DNA of 64,000 nt from Desertimonas sp963733085 (GTDB lineage Bacteria > Actinomycetota > Acidimicrobiia > Acidimicrobiales > Ilumatobacteraceae). Position numbers and translations under genes: made by a program. Below the pieces are notes generated by a model. The model made no database searches. It was not told where the DNA came from and saw only the letters and a program-made list of their open reading frames with translations. The stretch is from positions 186,001-250,000 of the forward strand of contig CAVTBY010000006.1 in the NCBI GenBank assembly GCA_963733085.1. The letters are read 5' to 3'. Of the stretch, positions 27,473 through 34,278 are shown piece by piece (within the stretch, counting starts at the first letter, position 1; the number at the start of each line of letters is the position of its first letter).

Positions 27473-27760
27473 GTGGATCTCGAGGTCGTCTACTTCGCCG
27501 GGTGTCCGCACTGGCGGACCGCCGCCGCCCGGGTACGGCAGGTCGCCGCCGAGATCGGCGTCGTGGTCCGCGACCGCTGCGTCACGGATGCCGACGCGAC
27601 CGGCTTCGCCGGATCGCCGACGATCCTCGTCGACGGCCGCGACCCGTTCGCCGATGGCGAGTGGCGTGGCGGGCTTTCGTGCCGCCTCTACACAACCCCG
27701 GCGGGACCCTCCGGGTCGCCGACCGTCGACCAGCTCCGGCTGGCGATCGGCTCGAGGTGA
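27473..27760 (+). CDS. Thioredoxin-fold 'DF family' small protein, metal-regulated
   Basis: This is a 95-residue protein beginning MDLEVVYFAGCPHW, a thioredoxin-like start with a single active-site cysteine in CPHW (residue 11). It continues with AGSPTILVDGRDPF (cis-Pro region of the fold) and SCRLYTTPAGPSGSP; Cys36 and Cys70 are the other thiols. This family is often annotated as DF-family (seleno)protein or alkylmercury-lyase-like and is found beside MerR genes. There is no Shine-Dalgarno; the GTG coincides with the predicted transcription start. A thiol protein controlled by a cysteine-bearing MerR suggests heavy-metal or thiol stress defence (inference). Confidence 0.75.
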   Translation: MDLEVVYFAGCPHWRTAAARVRQVAAEIGVVVRDRCVTDADATGFAGSPTILVDGRDPFADGEWRGGLSCRLYTTPAGPSGSPTVDQLRLAIGSR

Positions 27761-27794
27761 GGCTGCGGACCCGGATGCTGGCTTTATCGGTCGG

Positions 27795-27868
27795 TGGGCG
27801 CAGAGGGACTCGAACCCCCGACTTCTTCCTTGTAAGGGAAGCGCTCTAGCCAACTGAGCTATGCGCCC
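27795..27868 (-). tRNA. tRNA-Val (anticodon UAC)
   Basis: On the minus strand the acceptor GGGCGCA pairs with TGCGCCC, the D-arm is GCTCAGTTGGCTAGAGC, the anticodon arm is CTTCC-CTTACAA-GGAAG (loop gives TAC) and the T-loop is TTCGAGT. It has 74 nt, discriminator A, and CCA is not encoded. Confidence 0.95.
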
Positions 27869-28002
27869 GGAGCAATCAGCGATGCTACCGGCGGGTTCGC
27901 CAGCGGTGTTGTCCTCGCTGTCGGTGGCCTCCCCCGGACACACCCCGTGAACCGGACGAGATACCCGGACTCTGTGACAGTCCGTCAGTACCCCTTCGCG
28001 GT

Positions 28003-28275
28003 GTGACGCGGCGAAACCCTCCTGTCGTACCGGCGGACACTTCGCCGGCGGTGTGGCGCCGCCAGATGGAGGCGATCGCCGCCCGCTCGATCGACGAGCG
28101 GCTCGAAGAGTGGGCGGAGTTCAATCGGGCGTTCGCTCGTGCCGAGGCGGACGGGATCCGCCGCCGCCACCCCGACTACGACGATCGTCAGCTGTTCCTC
28201 GCGCTCGTGCGCCACCGGTACGGCGACGACCTTGTGCGGTCTGCATGGCCGGACGACGATCTTGTCGATCCGTGA
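28003..28275 (+). CDS. Small protein of a toxin-antitoxin-like pair (partner of a nucleotidyltransferase family)
   Basis: GTG 28003 gives a 90-residue, mostly helical protein: TSPAVWRRQMEAIAARSIDERLEEW, ADGIRRRHPDYDDRQLFLALVRHRYGDDLVRSAWPD. The pattern 'ADGIRxRHPDYDDxQ..LAL.R.RxGDDL' is one I know from small proteins that sit directly ahead of nucleotidyltransferase-like genes in many bacteria. Its stop overlaps the next start as GTGA, which fits a coupled pair. Antitoxin or toxin activity is not established. The partner downstream is broken, so this copy may be orphaned. Confidence 0.55.
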   Translation: MTRRNPPVVPADTSPAVWRRQMEAIAARSIDERLEEWAEFNRAFARAEADGIRRRHPDYDDRQLFLALVRHRYGDDLVRSAWPDDDLVDP

Positions 28276-28521
28276 TCGAGCTCGCGGCCGCTCTGCGAAT
28301 CGTCGTCGAAGCCCTCGATGCCGCCGATGCCCGTTTGGATCGCCACCGCCGAGGACGTGATCCTCGCCAAGCTCCGCTGGCGACTCGAGTCGCGGTCGGA
28401 GGTGCACTGGCGAGATTGCGTGGAAATCGTGGCGACGCAGCCGGTCGACCGCTCCTACCTGCGTGGCTGGGCAGAGCGTCTCGGCGTAGCCGACGACCTC
28501 GCCGAGCTGCTCGCCGAGTGA
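28272..28521 (+). pseudogene. Internally deleted nucleotidyltransferase-like partner gene
   Basis: GTG 28272 starts VIELAAALRIVVEALDAADAR, the expected N-terminus of the partner family. Within 45 bp the text jumps, in a different frame, to VWIATAEDVILAKLRWRLE, SEVHWRDCVEIVAT and RGWAERLGVADDLAELL, which is the expected C-terminus. The middle of about 80-100 residues that should hold the nucleotidyltransferase core is missing. That makes this a remnant rather than a sequence error. A hairpin terminator follows 18 bp after the stop. Confidence 0.55.
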
Positions 28522-28538
28522 CCGTTCCCGGCCGGAGA

Positions 28539-28566
28539 CTCACTCGGGGGTGGCTCCCCGAGTGAG
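28539..28566 (+). terminator. Strong hairpin after the toxin-antitoxin-like pair
   Basis: CTCACTCGGGG (28539-28549) pairs perfectly with CCCCGAGTGAG (28556-28566) around a 6-base loop. It comes 18 bp after the stop of the remnant gene. There is no T-run, as is common in high-GC actinobacteria. Confidence 0.6.
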
Positions 28567-28643
28567 CGGGGCGAGATTCAGGTCGGCGCGGCGTCAGCGG
28601 GTGTTCAGTGGTGTCTCCAGGGAAAAGAAATCTCAGAAAGACG

Positions 28644-28672
28644 TTGCGCGTCGAACGTGTGTTCGATACGGT
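28644..28672 (+). promoter_or_regulatory. LexA-controlled promoter (SOS box between -35 and -10)
   Basis: TTGCGC (28644-28649) and TACGGT (28667-28672) are spaced 17 bp. The perfect palindrome TCGAACGTGTGTTCGA (28651-28666) fills the spacer; it is the Gram-positive/actinobacterial LexA site (CGAAC-N4-GTTCG). LexA bound there would block RNA polymerase. The expected transcription start lies at or next to the ATG at 28680, so the message is likely leaderless. Confidence 0.8.
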
Positions 28673-28679
28673 GTGCGGT

Positions 28680-30053
28680 ATGGACACGGTGGTCGGTGAG
28701 CTCAGCGGGGCGACGACCGGCCTCGTCGGCGTCGACGAGGCGTCGCTGTCGGACGGCGAGGTCCACCGCGCCCTGTTGTCGCTGACCGAGGAGCTGTCGA
28801 CCCTGCAAGCGATCCAAGCGAAACTTGCCGACGAATGGTCGAAGCGGGGGATCTGGGCCGAAGACGGCAGCCGTCACCCCGGCGCCCGTCTCGCCCGCGA
28901 AACACGGACCCGCAAGGCTTCGGCGTACCGGGTGATCCGCCGCGGCCAAGCACTCGCGCAGATGCCCGTGACCGCAGAGGCGCTCACCGTCGGTCGGATC
29001 AACATCGACCACGTCGAGTTGCTGGGCGCCGCCAACACGTCGAAGCGGCGGGAGCGGTTCGTCGCCGACGAGTCGATGCTCGTCGGGTTCTGCGAACATC
29101 TTGACTTCTGGGACGCCGAGGTGGCGATCGACTACTGGAAGTTGCGTGTCGACGCCGAATTGGGCGACGACGGCAAGCCGCCACGCTGGCTCAACCGCCA
29201 AGCCCGCGACTCTCGCGGCATCGACGGCGAGATCCACCTCGACGCAATCTTCGACGCCGTCGGCGGCGCCACCTTCATGGCCGCCTGGAACCGCATCGAC
29301 GACGAACTCCGGCTCCACGACCAAGCCGTCATCGCCGCGACCGGCGAACTGCCCCGCACCCGCCAGCAACGCCGCTTGGACGCCCTCGTCGAAATGGCCA
29401 TCCGCGCCACCACAAACACCGGTAACACTGCTCGCCCCAGCACCGAACACGCCGACGAGTCGAACACCGAGCACACCGAGACCGACGAGACCGACAGCAA
29501 CGAGCAGAACGACGGCGAGGAACCCGCAAGCAGCAACACTGGCGGTGCCACACCGTGCCGTTGCCAGCGCGGCCGGCCCCGGCCATTGGTCACCGTCGTG
29601 TTGGGTGACGCCACGTTTCGCTGGCTGTGCGAACTGTCCGACGGCACCGTGATCGCACCGGGCGAACTCGTCCCCTACCTTGCTGACCTCGACATCAACA
29701 CGATGCTGTTCGACGGACCATTCCACGCCATCGCCGGCTCCACCACCCGCACCTTCACCGGGCTACTCCGCCGAGCGATCGAAGTCCGCGACCGACGCTG
29801 CCAACACCCCGCCTCCGACGGCGACCCGATCAACAACTGCGACGTCGACCACATCATCCCCAAGACCCGCGGCGGCATCACCTGCCAATGCAACGCCCGA
29901 CTCATGGAATCCGGCCGCAACCGCGACCCTCGTCGCCGCAACCTCACCGCCGCCGACATCACCATCCACCGCGACGACCCAACCTTCATCGCCGCCCGCA
30001 ACCGCATCGACACCCTCATCGCCAACACCAACCGCCGAGCACCACCCCACTGA
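28680..30053 (+). CDS. DUF222/HNH endonuclease protein (13E12 repeat family), SOS-regulated
   Basis: ATG 28680 is preferred over the upstream start because promoter and SOS box lie between them. Residues 1-250 are the helical DUF222 domain (ARETRTRKASAYRVIRRGQ, VGRINIDHVELLGAA). A low-complexity Thr/Glu/Asn stretch (about 240-290) follows, then an HNH nuclease domain with the family CDVDHIIPKTRGGITCQCNAR core (DHI for the first His). There is a CRC pair in ATPCRCQRG and a CQHPA knuckle. The family is widespread and multi-copy in actinobacteria and mycobacterial members are LexA-controlled. The target and role are unknown; a selfish or DNA-repair role has been suggested. The gene is intact. 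Confidence 0.9.
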   Translation: MDTVVGELSGATTGLVGVDEASLSDGEVHRALLSLTEELSTLQAIQAKLADEWSKRGIWAEDGSRHPGARLARETRTRKASAYRVIRRGQALAQMPVTAEALTVGRINIDHVELLGAANTSKRRERFVADESMLVGFCEHLDFWDAEVAIDYWKLRVDAELGDDGKPPRWLNRQARDSRGIDGEIHLDAIFDAVGGATFMAAWNRIDDELRLHDQAVIAATGELPRTRQQRRLDALVEMAIRATTNTGNTARPSTEHADESNTEHTETDETDSNEQNDGEEPASSNTGGATPCRCQRGRPRPLVTVVLGDATFRWLCELSDGTVIAPGELVPYLADLDINTMLFDGPFHAIAGSTTRTFTGLLRRAIEVRDRRCQHPASDGDPINNCDVDHIIPKTRGGITCQCNARLMESGRNRDPRRRNLTAADITIHRDDPTFIAARNRIDTLIANTNRRAPPH

Positions 30054-30086
30054 CGACTATCAGTGCTGCCGGGCGAAAATGCTGGC

Positions 30087-30500
30087 GTGAGTAACGGCTT
30101 CGAGCTGCAAGCAATCGGGCGCGTGGAGTCTGCGCTCACGGATCCGGCAGCTGCACCGAAGCAGGGCTTCGAAGGCGGACCGACGGCGTGGTTGATCTTC
30201 GACGAGGCCGTCGGCGCCGGGCTGAGCGATCTCCGCGTCGGCGACGAGATCACCGTGCTGACATGGCTCGATCGGGCTCGGCGCGACGTGCTCGCCGTGC
30301 ACCCTCGCGACGACGAGTCGCAGCCGCTCACCGGAGTGTTCAGCACGAGATCATCCGACCGGCCGAACCCGATCGGGCTGCATCGGGTCACCGTGCTCGC
30401 GATCGATGGACTTCGTATCGAGGTGAGCGACCTCGAGGCGGTCGACGGGACACCGATCCTCGACGTCAAGCCGGTGATTCATCGCGACGTCGACGAGTAG
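30087..30500 (+). CDS. trmO: tRNA (N6-threonylcarbamoyladenosine37-N6)-methyltransferase TrmO
   Basis: This is a 137-residue protein of the TrmO/TsaA (UPF0066) beta-barrel family that uses SAM to methylate t6A37 of Thr-tRNA. Motifs are LQAIGRVES at the N-terminus, VGDEITVLTWLDRARRDVL, the family signature FSTRSSDRPNPIGLHRVTV, and the C-terminal VDGTPILDVKPVIH. GTG 30087 is used because it starts just before the first barrel strand; the frame is open slightly further upstream. It follows the HNH gene by 33 bp. The length is typical of the short bacterial form without the C-terminal extension. Confidence 0.88.
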   Translation: MSNGFELQAIGRVESALTDPAAAPKQGFEGGPTAWLIFDEAVGAGLSDLRVGDEITVLTWLDRARRDVLAVHPRDDESQPLTGVFSTRSSDRPNPIGLHRVTVLAIDGLRIEVSDLEAVDGTPILDVKPVIHRDVDE

Positions 30501-30521
30501 TCGAACCGGCCAAGTCGGCTG

Positions 30522-31055
30522 CTAGTCGCCGGTGGCGCCGTCGATGCTCTCGCGGATGAGGTCGGCGTGGCCGGCGTGGCGGGCGGTCTCCTCGATCATG
30601 TGGATGAGGATCCAGCGCAGGTTGAAGAAGATGCCACGCCCGTTGGGGAACGTCGCCACGGCGTCGAGGTCGCCGACCTTGGCTACGGCGGCTCGGCTAC
30701 GGGCGCACGCCGCGTCATAGAGGGCGAACAGCTCCTCGGGCGAATCGTTAGCGGCGCTGTGCAGCTCCCAGCCTGGATCGGACTTCCAGTCCACGCTCGC
30801 CCACGGCTCGCCGCGCTCGTTGCCGATCAGGCGGTAGTCGAACCAGATGTCTTCGGCGAAGGCCAGATGCTTGATCAACCCGCCAAGCGTCAGGACCGAT
30901 GGGCCGAGGCGCACCGCCAACTGCTCGCTCGTCAGATCCTGCGCCTTGCGGACCATCACCGCCCGGTAGTAGTCGAGGAAGCCCGTCAGAAGGCCAAACT
31001 CGTCTCCCGTCGGGGTGTGCTCAGGATCGATGGTGGCGATCTCTTCTTCGGTCAT
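30522..31055 (-). CDS. DinB/DUF664 four-helix protein (mycothiol-dependent family)
   Basis: ATG 31055 starts MTEEEIATIDPEHTPTGDEF and overlaps the upstream stop as ATGA. The 177-residue chain shows the DinB fold: LLTGFLDYYRAVMVRKAQDL, TLGGLIKHLAFAEDIWFDYRLIG (first His ligand) and the C-terminal LRWILIHMIEETARHAGHADLIRESIDG, with the His pair that completes the metal site. Proteins with this DUF664 signature include mycothiol-dependent metalloenzymes for detoxification. Actinobacteria make mycothiol, so that fits, but the substrate is unknown. It is coupled to the inositol-monophosphatase-family gene upstream. Confidence 0.85.
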   Translation of the reverse strand: MTEEEIATIDPEHTPTGDEFGLLTGFLDYYRAVMVRKAQDLTSEQLAVRLGPSVLTLGGLIKHLAFAEDIWFDYRLIGNERGEPWASVDWKSDPGWELHSAANDSPEELFALYDAACARSRAAVAKVGDLDAVATFPNGRGIFFNLRWILIHMIEETARHAGHADLIRESIDGATGD

Positions 31056-31807
31056 TCGGACCGACGGTAGCCGAGCAGTACGTCGAGCAGCTCCGGCGTT
31101 GCCGCGGCGACGGGAGTGCGGCGGTCGGTGTGGTCGATGGCCACGAGATCCCGTTCGAAGGCGTCGGCGACACACGCCCCGGCCTCGGTACACAGCAGCA
31201 CTCCGCCGAGGTAGTCCCACGCCCCGTGCGCGTTCTCGCTCAGGTCGACCCACCCGTCCAAACGTCCCGCGGCGACACAACCGAGGTCGAGGGCTGCGGC
31301 CCCGAGGGCACGAAACTGCCACCATCCCCACGATCTGCTCGACGGCAGCCCGCTGATCCCGACGATCGCCTCCTCGACAGCTGTCCGACCTGACGCCTCC
31401 AAACGTCGCTCGCCGATCCAGGCGCCGGCACCACGGACTGCCTCGAGACGCTCGCCGGTCGCCTGGTTGGCGACGACGGCGACTGCAGGGCCTCGATCGT
31501 CGACGACACAGAGCGACGTCGCGAACCAGGGGATGCCCCTGCTGGCGTTCGTCGAACCGTCGAGCGGGTCGACGACAACGAGGCGGTCACCGTCCCCGGA
31601 ACGTCCGCTCTCCTCCGACAACACCGCGAAACCGGCGTCGACGAGCAGCCCGACGGCAACCTCGTCGAGATCGACGTCGGCGGCGTACTGGCCGTCACGA
31701 TTGCCGGAGAACCCCCAGTCGGTCACCGAGCCGAGCCGGCGGGCGACCTCGTCGGCGACGCGGTGGAGTACTTCGAGGGCCGGGTCGTCGAGGGCGGCGG
31801 CGCGCAA
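31052..31807 (-). CDS. Inositol monophosphatase family protein
   Basis: This is a 251-residue lithium-sensitive phosphatase family member. Metal-site motifs are in place: FAVLSEESGRSG (Glu pair), VVVDPLDGSTNASRGIPW (the DPIDGT/S signature) and NAHGAWDYLGGVLLCTEAGA (the WDxAxG motif, here WDYLGG). Such enzymes remove phosphate from inositol phosphates, fructose-1,6-bisphosphate or PAP; mycothiol and phosphatidylinositol pathways both need inositol phosphatase. Its stop overlaps the DinB start. The LysR gene ends four bases upstream on the same strand. Confidence 0.88.
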   Translation of the reverse strand: MRAAALDDPALEVLHRVADEVARRLGSVTDWGFSGNRDGQYAADVDLDEVAVGLLVDAGFAVLSEESGRSGDGDRLVVVDPLDGSTNASRGIPWFATSLCVVDDRGPAVAVVANQATGERLEAVRGAGAWIGERRLEASGRTAVEEAIVGISGLPSSRSWGWWQFRALGAAALDLGCVAAGRLDGWVDLSENAHGAWDYLGGVLLCTEAGACVADAFERDLVAIDHTDRRTPVAAATPELLDVLLGYRRSE

Positions 31808-31810
31808 CGT

Positions 31811-32770
31811 TCAGCTCCAGATCGACACGTATACCGGCGGGCGGAACTGCGAAGCTGGCACACCGCCATCAGCCCGGAACATCGCCTGCGTGGCGTCGGG
31901 CGTGGCGAGGAATCGATGCAGCCGGGCGGCGGTCGCCGAACGCCGATCACCGTGCAGCGTGTTGATGTGCCACAGCATCTCCACGGGCATGCCGGGAACC
32001 TTGAGTGGACGGGCGTCGGCGTGCGGATCGCGCTTCCACAATTGCTCGATCGCGGGCGCGACGCCGCCGCCCGCCGCTGCCGCGGCCCACGCCGCCGCTT
32101 GCGTCGGGAACACGCGGACTCGGTCCTCCGCGACGCCGAGGTCGGCGAGCAGCCGCCCGACGTCTGACAACGGGTCGGCCCCGGATGGATCGACCAGCCA
32201 GGTCTCATTGCGCAACGCGTGACGTGACACGCCGCCGTTGGATTGCAGACCATGATCGGCACCGGTGACCAGCAGCAACCGGTAGCGCAGGAGCGGTTCG
32301 CCGACAACGCCCGGCGTCTGGGAGGCGAGCGCCGGGCCGAGGGCGACATCGGCGAGGCGTTCGGTCAGCAGCACGCCCATCTCCCGGGTGCCCGCGATCG
32401 CGAGCGTCGTCTCGACGTCCGGTGCCCGGCGGTTGAACGCCTGCAACAACGCCGGGGCGACGGCGTCGCCGACGTCCGCCGAGGCGACGACACGCAACAG
32501 TTCGGGCGCACCCTGCCCGACGCGGACCGCCTCCTCCGTGGCGACTGCCAGGTTGACCATCTGGGAGGCAAGGCCGACAACACGCTGCCCAGCCGGCGTC
32601 AACGTCAGCACGCCGCCGGCGCGCTCGATGAGTGGGTCGCCGAGACTCTCCCGCAGCGCGCCGATCGCCTGTGACACCGCTGGCTCGCTGATCCCCAGGG
32701 CGTTGGCGGCAGCGCGCAACGAACCGAGGCGAACGACGAGGACGAAGACCTTGAGCTGGTTGAGCGTCAC
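31811..32770 (-). CDS. LysR-family transcriptional regulator, divergent from the CO dehydrogenase genes
   Basis: This is a 319-residue LTTR. The winged helix-turn-helix is MTLNQLKVFVLVVRLGSLRAAANALGISEPAVSQAIGALRESLGDPL, followed by the linker helix and a periplasmic-binding-like effector domain (LLRVVASADVGDAVAPALLQAF, LADVALGPALASQTPGVV). It is transcribed away from coxM with 150 bp between them, the normal arrangement for a LysR activator of the adjacent operon; LysR genes commonly accompany cox clusters. It probably controls coxMSL in response to CO, carbon starvation or an unknown ligand. Confidence 0.9.
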   Translation of the reverse strand: MTLNQLKVFVLVVRLGSLRAAANALGISEPAVSQAIGALRESLGDPLIERAGGVLTLTPAGQRVVGLASQMVNLAVATEEAVRVGQGAPELLRVVASADVGDAVAPALLQAFNRRAPDVETTLAIAGTREMGVLLTERLADVALGPALASQTPGVVGEPLLRYRLLLVTGADHGLQSNGGVSRHALRNETWLVDPSGADPLSDVGRLLADLGVAEDRVRVFPTQAAAWAAAAAGGGVAPAIEQLWKRDPHADARPLKVPGMPVEMLWHINTLHGDRRSATAARLHRFLATPDATQAMFRADGGVPASQFRPPVYVSIWS

Positions 32771-32794
32771 GCTGGGCGCATCGTAGATCGCCGC

Positions 32795-32846
32795 TTAACC
32801 GAATCCTTATCGTCCTGTTGACCGCCGTCGGACTCGTCGCCACGAT
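32795..32846 (+). promoter_or_regulatory. Candidate cox promoter and LysR site
   Basis: TTGACC (32818-32823) with CACGAT (32841-32846) 17 bp on is a plausible sigma-70 promoter facing coxM. Just upstream, TTAACCGAATCCTTAT (32795-32810) is an AT-rich, partly palindromic word with the T-N11-A layout of LysR sites, at about -43 to -58 from the expected start. The boxes are visible; their use is inferred. Confidence 0.4.
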
Positions 32847-32860
32847 GCCCGGTGGGGGAA

Positions 32861-32895
32861 TCCGGGGCCACGGCGCTTGTCGCCGCGGCCCCGGA
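32861..32895 (+). promoter_or_regulatory. Very stable stem-loop in the coxM leader
   Basis: Bases 32861-32875 pair with 32881-32895: 14 of 15 pairs (one A/C mismatch) around the 5-base loop CTTGT. The stem is almost all G-C and ends 25 bp before the coxM ATG at 32921, with AGGGGG (32908-32913) as ribosome binding site between. It lies downstream of the candidate promoter, so it would be in the mRNA leader. Attenuator, protein target or mRNA stabiliser are all possible. Confidence 0.6.
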
Positions 32896-32920
32896 CGTGC
32901 CGTCAACAGGGGGAACGCCG

Positions 32921-33805
32921 ATGCAGACACCACCGCCGTTCGGCTATGAGCGAGCAACGAGCGTCGAGCACGCCGTCACTCTGCTCGAACGACTCGGCCC
33001 GGAAGCCCGTCTCGTCGCCGGCGGCCACTCACTGTTGCCGATGATGAAGCTGCGTCTGGCGCGACCCGAGCATCTCGTCGACATCAACGATCTCGCCGAG
33101 CAACTCGGGTACATCCGCGTCGAGGGTGGCGACTTGTGCATCGGCGCGCTTACTCGTCACGCCCAGTTGCTCGACTCCGCAGTGGCCGGCGAGCACTATC
33201 CCATCTTCCACGACGCCGAGCGCGTCATCGCCGATCCGGTCGTGCGCAACCGCGGCACCGTCGGTGGCTCGATCGGCCAAGCCGACCCGAGCGAAGACCT
33301 CTCCGCCGTTTTCGCCGCGTTGCGGGCGACGATCCTGATCCAGGGGACCGCTGGCACACGCACGGTTCCCGCAAGGGAGTTCCACGAAGGGCCCTACGAG
33401 ACTGCCGTCGGGCCGGCGGAGATGATCATCGAGATTCGCGTCCCGATCCGTCCCGGTGGGGGTTCGGCATATCGCAAGGTCGAGCGCCGAGCCGGTGACT
33501 GGGCCGTCGCCGCCGCTGGCGCCTGCATCTGGCTCGACGGCGACACGGTCAGCGAGGTCGGGATCGGGCTGACGGCGGTCGGTGCCGAGCAGTTCTGCTC
33601 CCCCGCCGCCGAGGACTTGCTGCGCGGCGGACCTGCCACCGACGAAACGATCGCCGCGGCGGCGGCACTCGCCGCCGAGCACTGCGAGCCGAGTACCGAC
33701 CAGCGCGGCCCGGCGGAGTTCAAGCGCCACCTCGCCGGGGAGCTGACCAAACGCGCGCTGCACGCAGCTGTGGCGCGTGCTCGCGGCGAGGAGGAACCGT
33801 CATGA
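32921..33805 (+). CDS. coxM: Aerobic CO dehydrogenase medium subunit (FAD)
   Basis: This is a 294-residue flavoprotein that passes electrons from the iron-sulfur subunit to the respiratory chain. It has the FAD-binding AGGHSLLPMMKLRLARP (CoxM signature AGGHS) and a second FAD motif VVRNRGTVGGSIGQADPSEDL. The C-terminal domain reads YRKVERRAGDWAVAAAGA. ATG 32921 sits behind a purine-rich ribosome site and gives the usual PPPFGYERATSVEHAV start. Gene order M-S-L is that of form I CO dehydrogenase. The stop overlaps the coxS start (ATGA). All three subunits lack frame breaks. Confidence 0.92.
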   Translation: MQTPPPFGYERATSVEHAVTLLERLGPEARLVAGGHSLLPMMKLRLARPEHLVDINDLAEQLGYIRVEGGDLCIGALTRHAQLLDSAVAGEHYPIFHDAERVIADPVVRNRGTVGGSIGQADPSEDLSAVFAALRATILIQGTAGTRTVPAREFHEGPYETAVGPAEMIIEIRVPIRPGGGSAYRKVERRAGDWAVAAAGACIWLDGDTVSEVGIGLTAVGAEQFCSPAAEDLLRGGPATDETIAAAAALAAEHCEPSTDQRGPAEFKRHLAGELTKRALHAAVARARGEEEPS

Positions 33806-34278
33806 ACATCACCGTTACGGTCAACGGCGAGGAGCGCTCGGCCGACATCGAGCCCCGGGTCCTCCTCATCCACCTGTTGCGTGACGAGTTCGGCCTGCGC
33901 GGCACGCACTGGGGATGTGACACGTCGAACTGCGGCACCTGCGTGGTTCTTCTCGACGACGTGCTGGTGAAGAGCTGCACGGTGCTCGCGGTGATGGCCG
34001 ACGGCCACAGGGTCGACACCGTCGAGGGGCTCGCGCCCGCCGACGGACTCGATCCGGTGCAGCAGGGATTCATGGAGTGCCACGGCCTCCAGTGCGGATT
34101 CTGCACACCGGCGATGATGCTCACCGCCCGCTCCCTGCTCGACCGCAACCCGGACCCGAGCGAAGCGGATATCCGCGAGGCGATCAGCGGTCAGTTGTGC
34201 CGCTGCACCGGCTACCACAACATCATCAAGTCGGTGCGCTGGGCAGCGGAACACGCGGCACAAGAGGTGACGACGTGA
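33802..34278 (+). CDS. coxS: Aerobic CO dehydrogenase small subunit (two [2Fe-2S])
   Basis: This is a 158-residue iron-sulfur subunit. Cys39, 44, 47 and 59 (HWGCDTSNCGTCVV and KSC) bind the plant-type cluster. Cys98, 101, 133 and 135 (GLQCGFCTPAMM and LCRCTGYHNI) bind the proximal cluster next to the molybdenum site. It links CoxL to CoxM in the (LMS)2 complex at the inner face of the membrane. It starts inside the coxM stop and ends inside the coxL start, so translation is coupled. Confidence 0.94.
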   Translation: MNITVTVNGEERSADIEPRVLLIHLLRDEFGLRGTHWGCDTSNCGTCVVLLDDVLVKSCTVLAVMADGHRVDTVEGLAPADGLDPVQQGFMECHGLQCGFCTPAMMLTARSLLDRNPDPSEADIREAISGQLCRCTGYHNIIKSVRWAAEHAAQEVTT

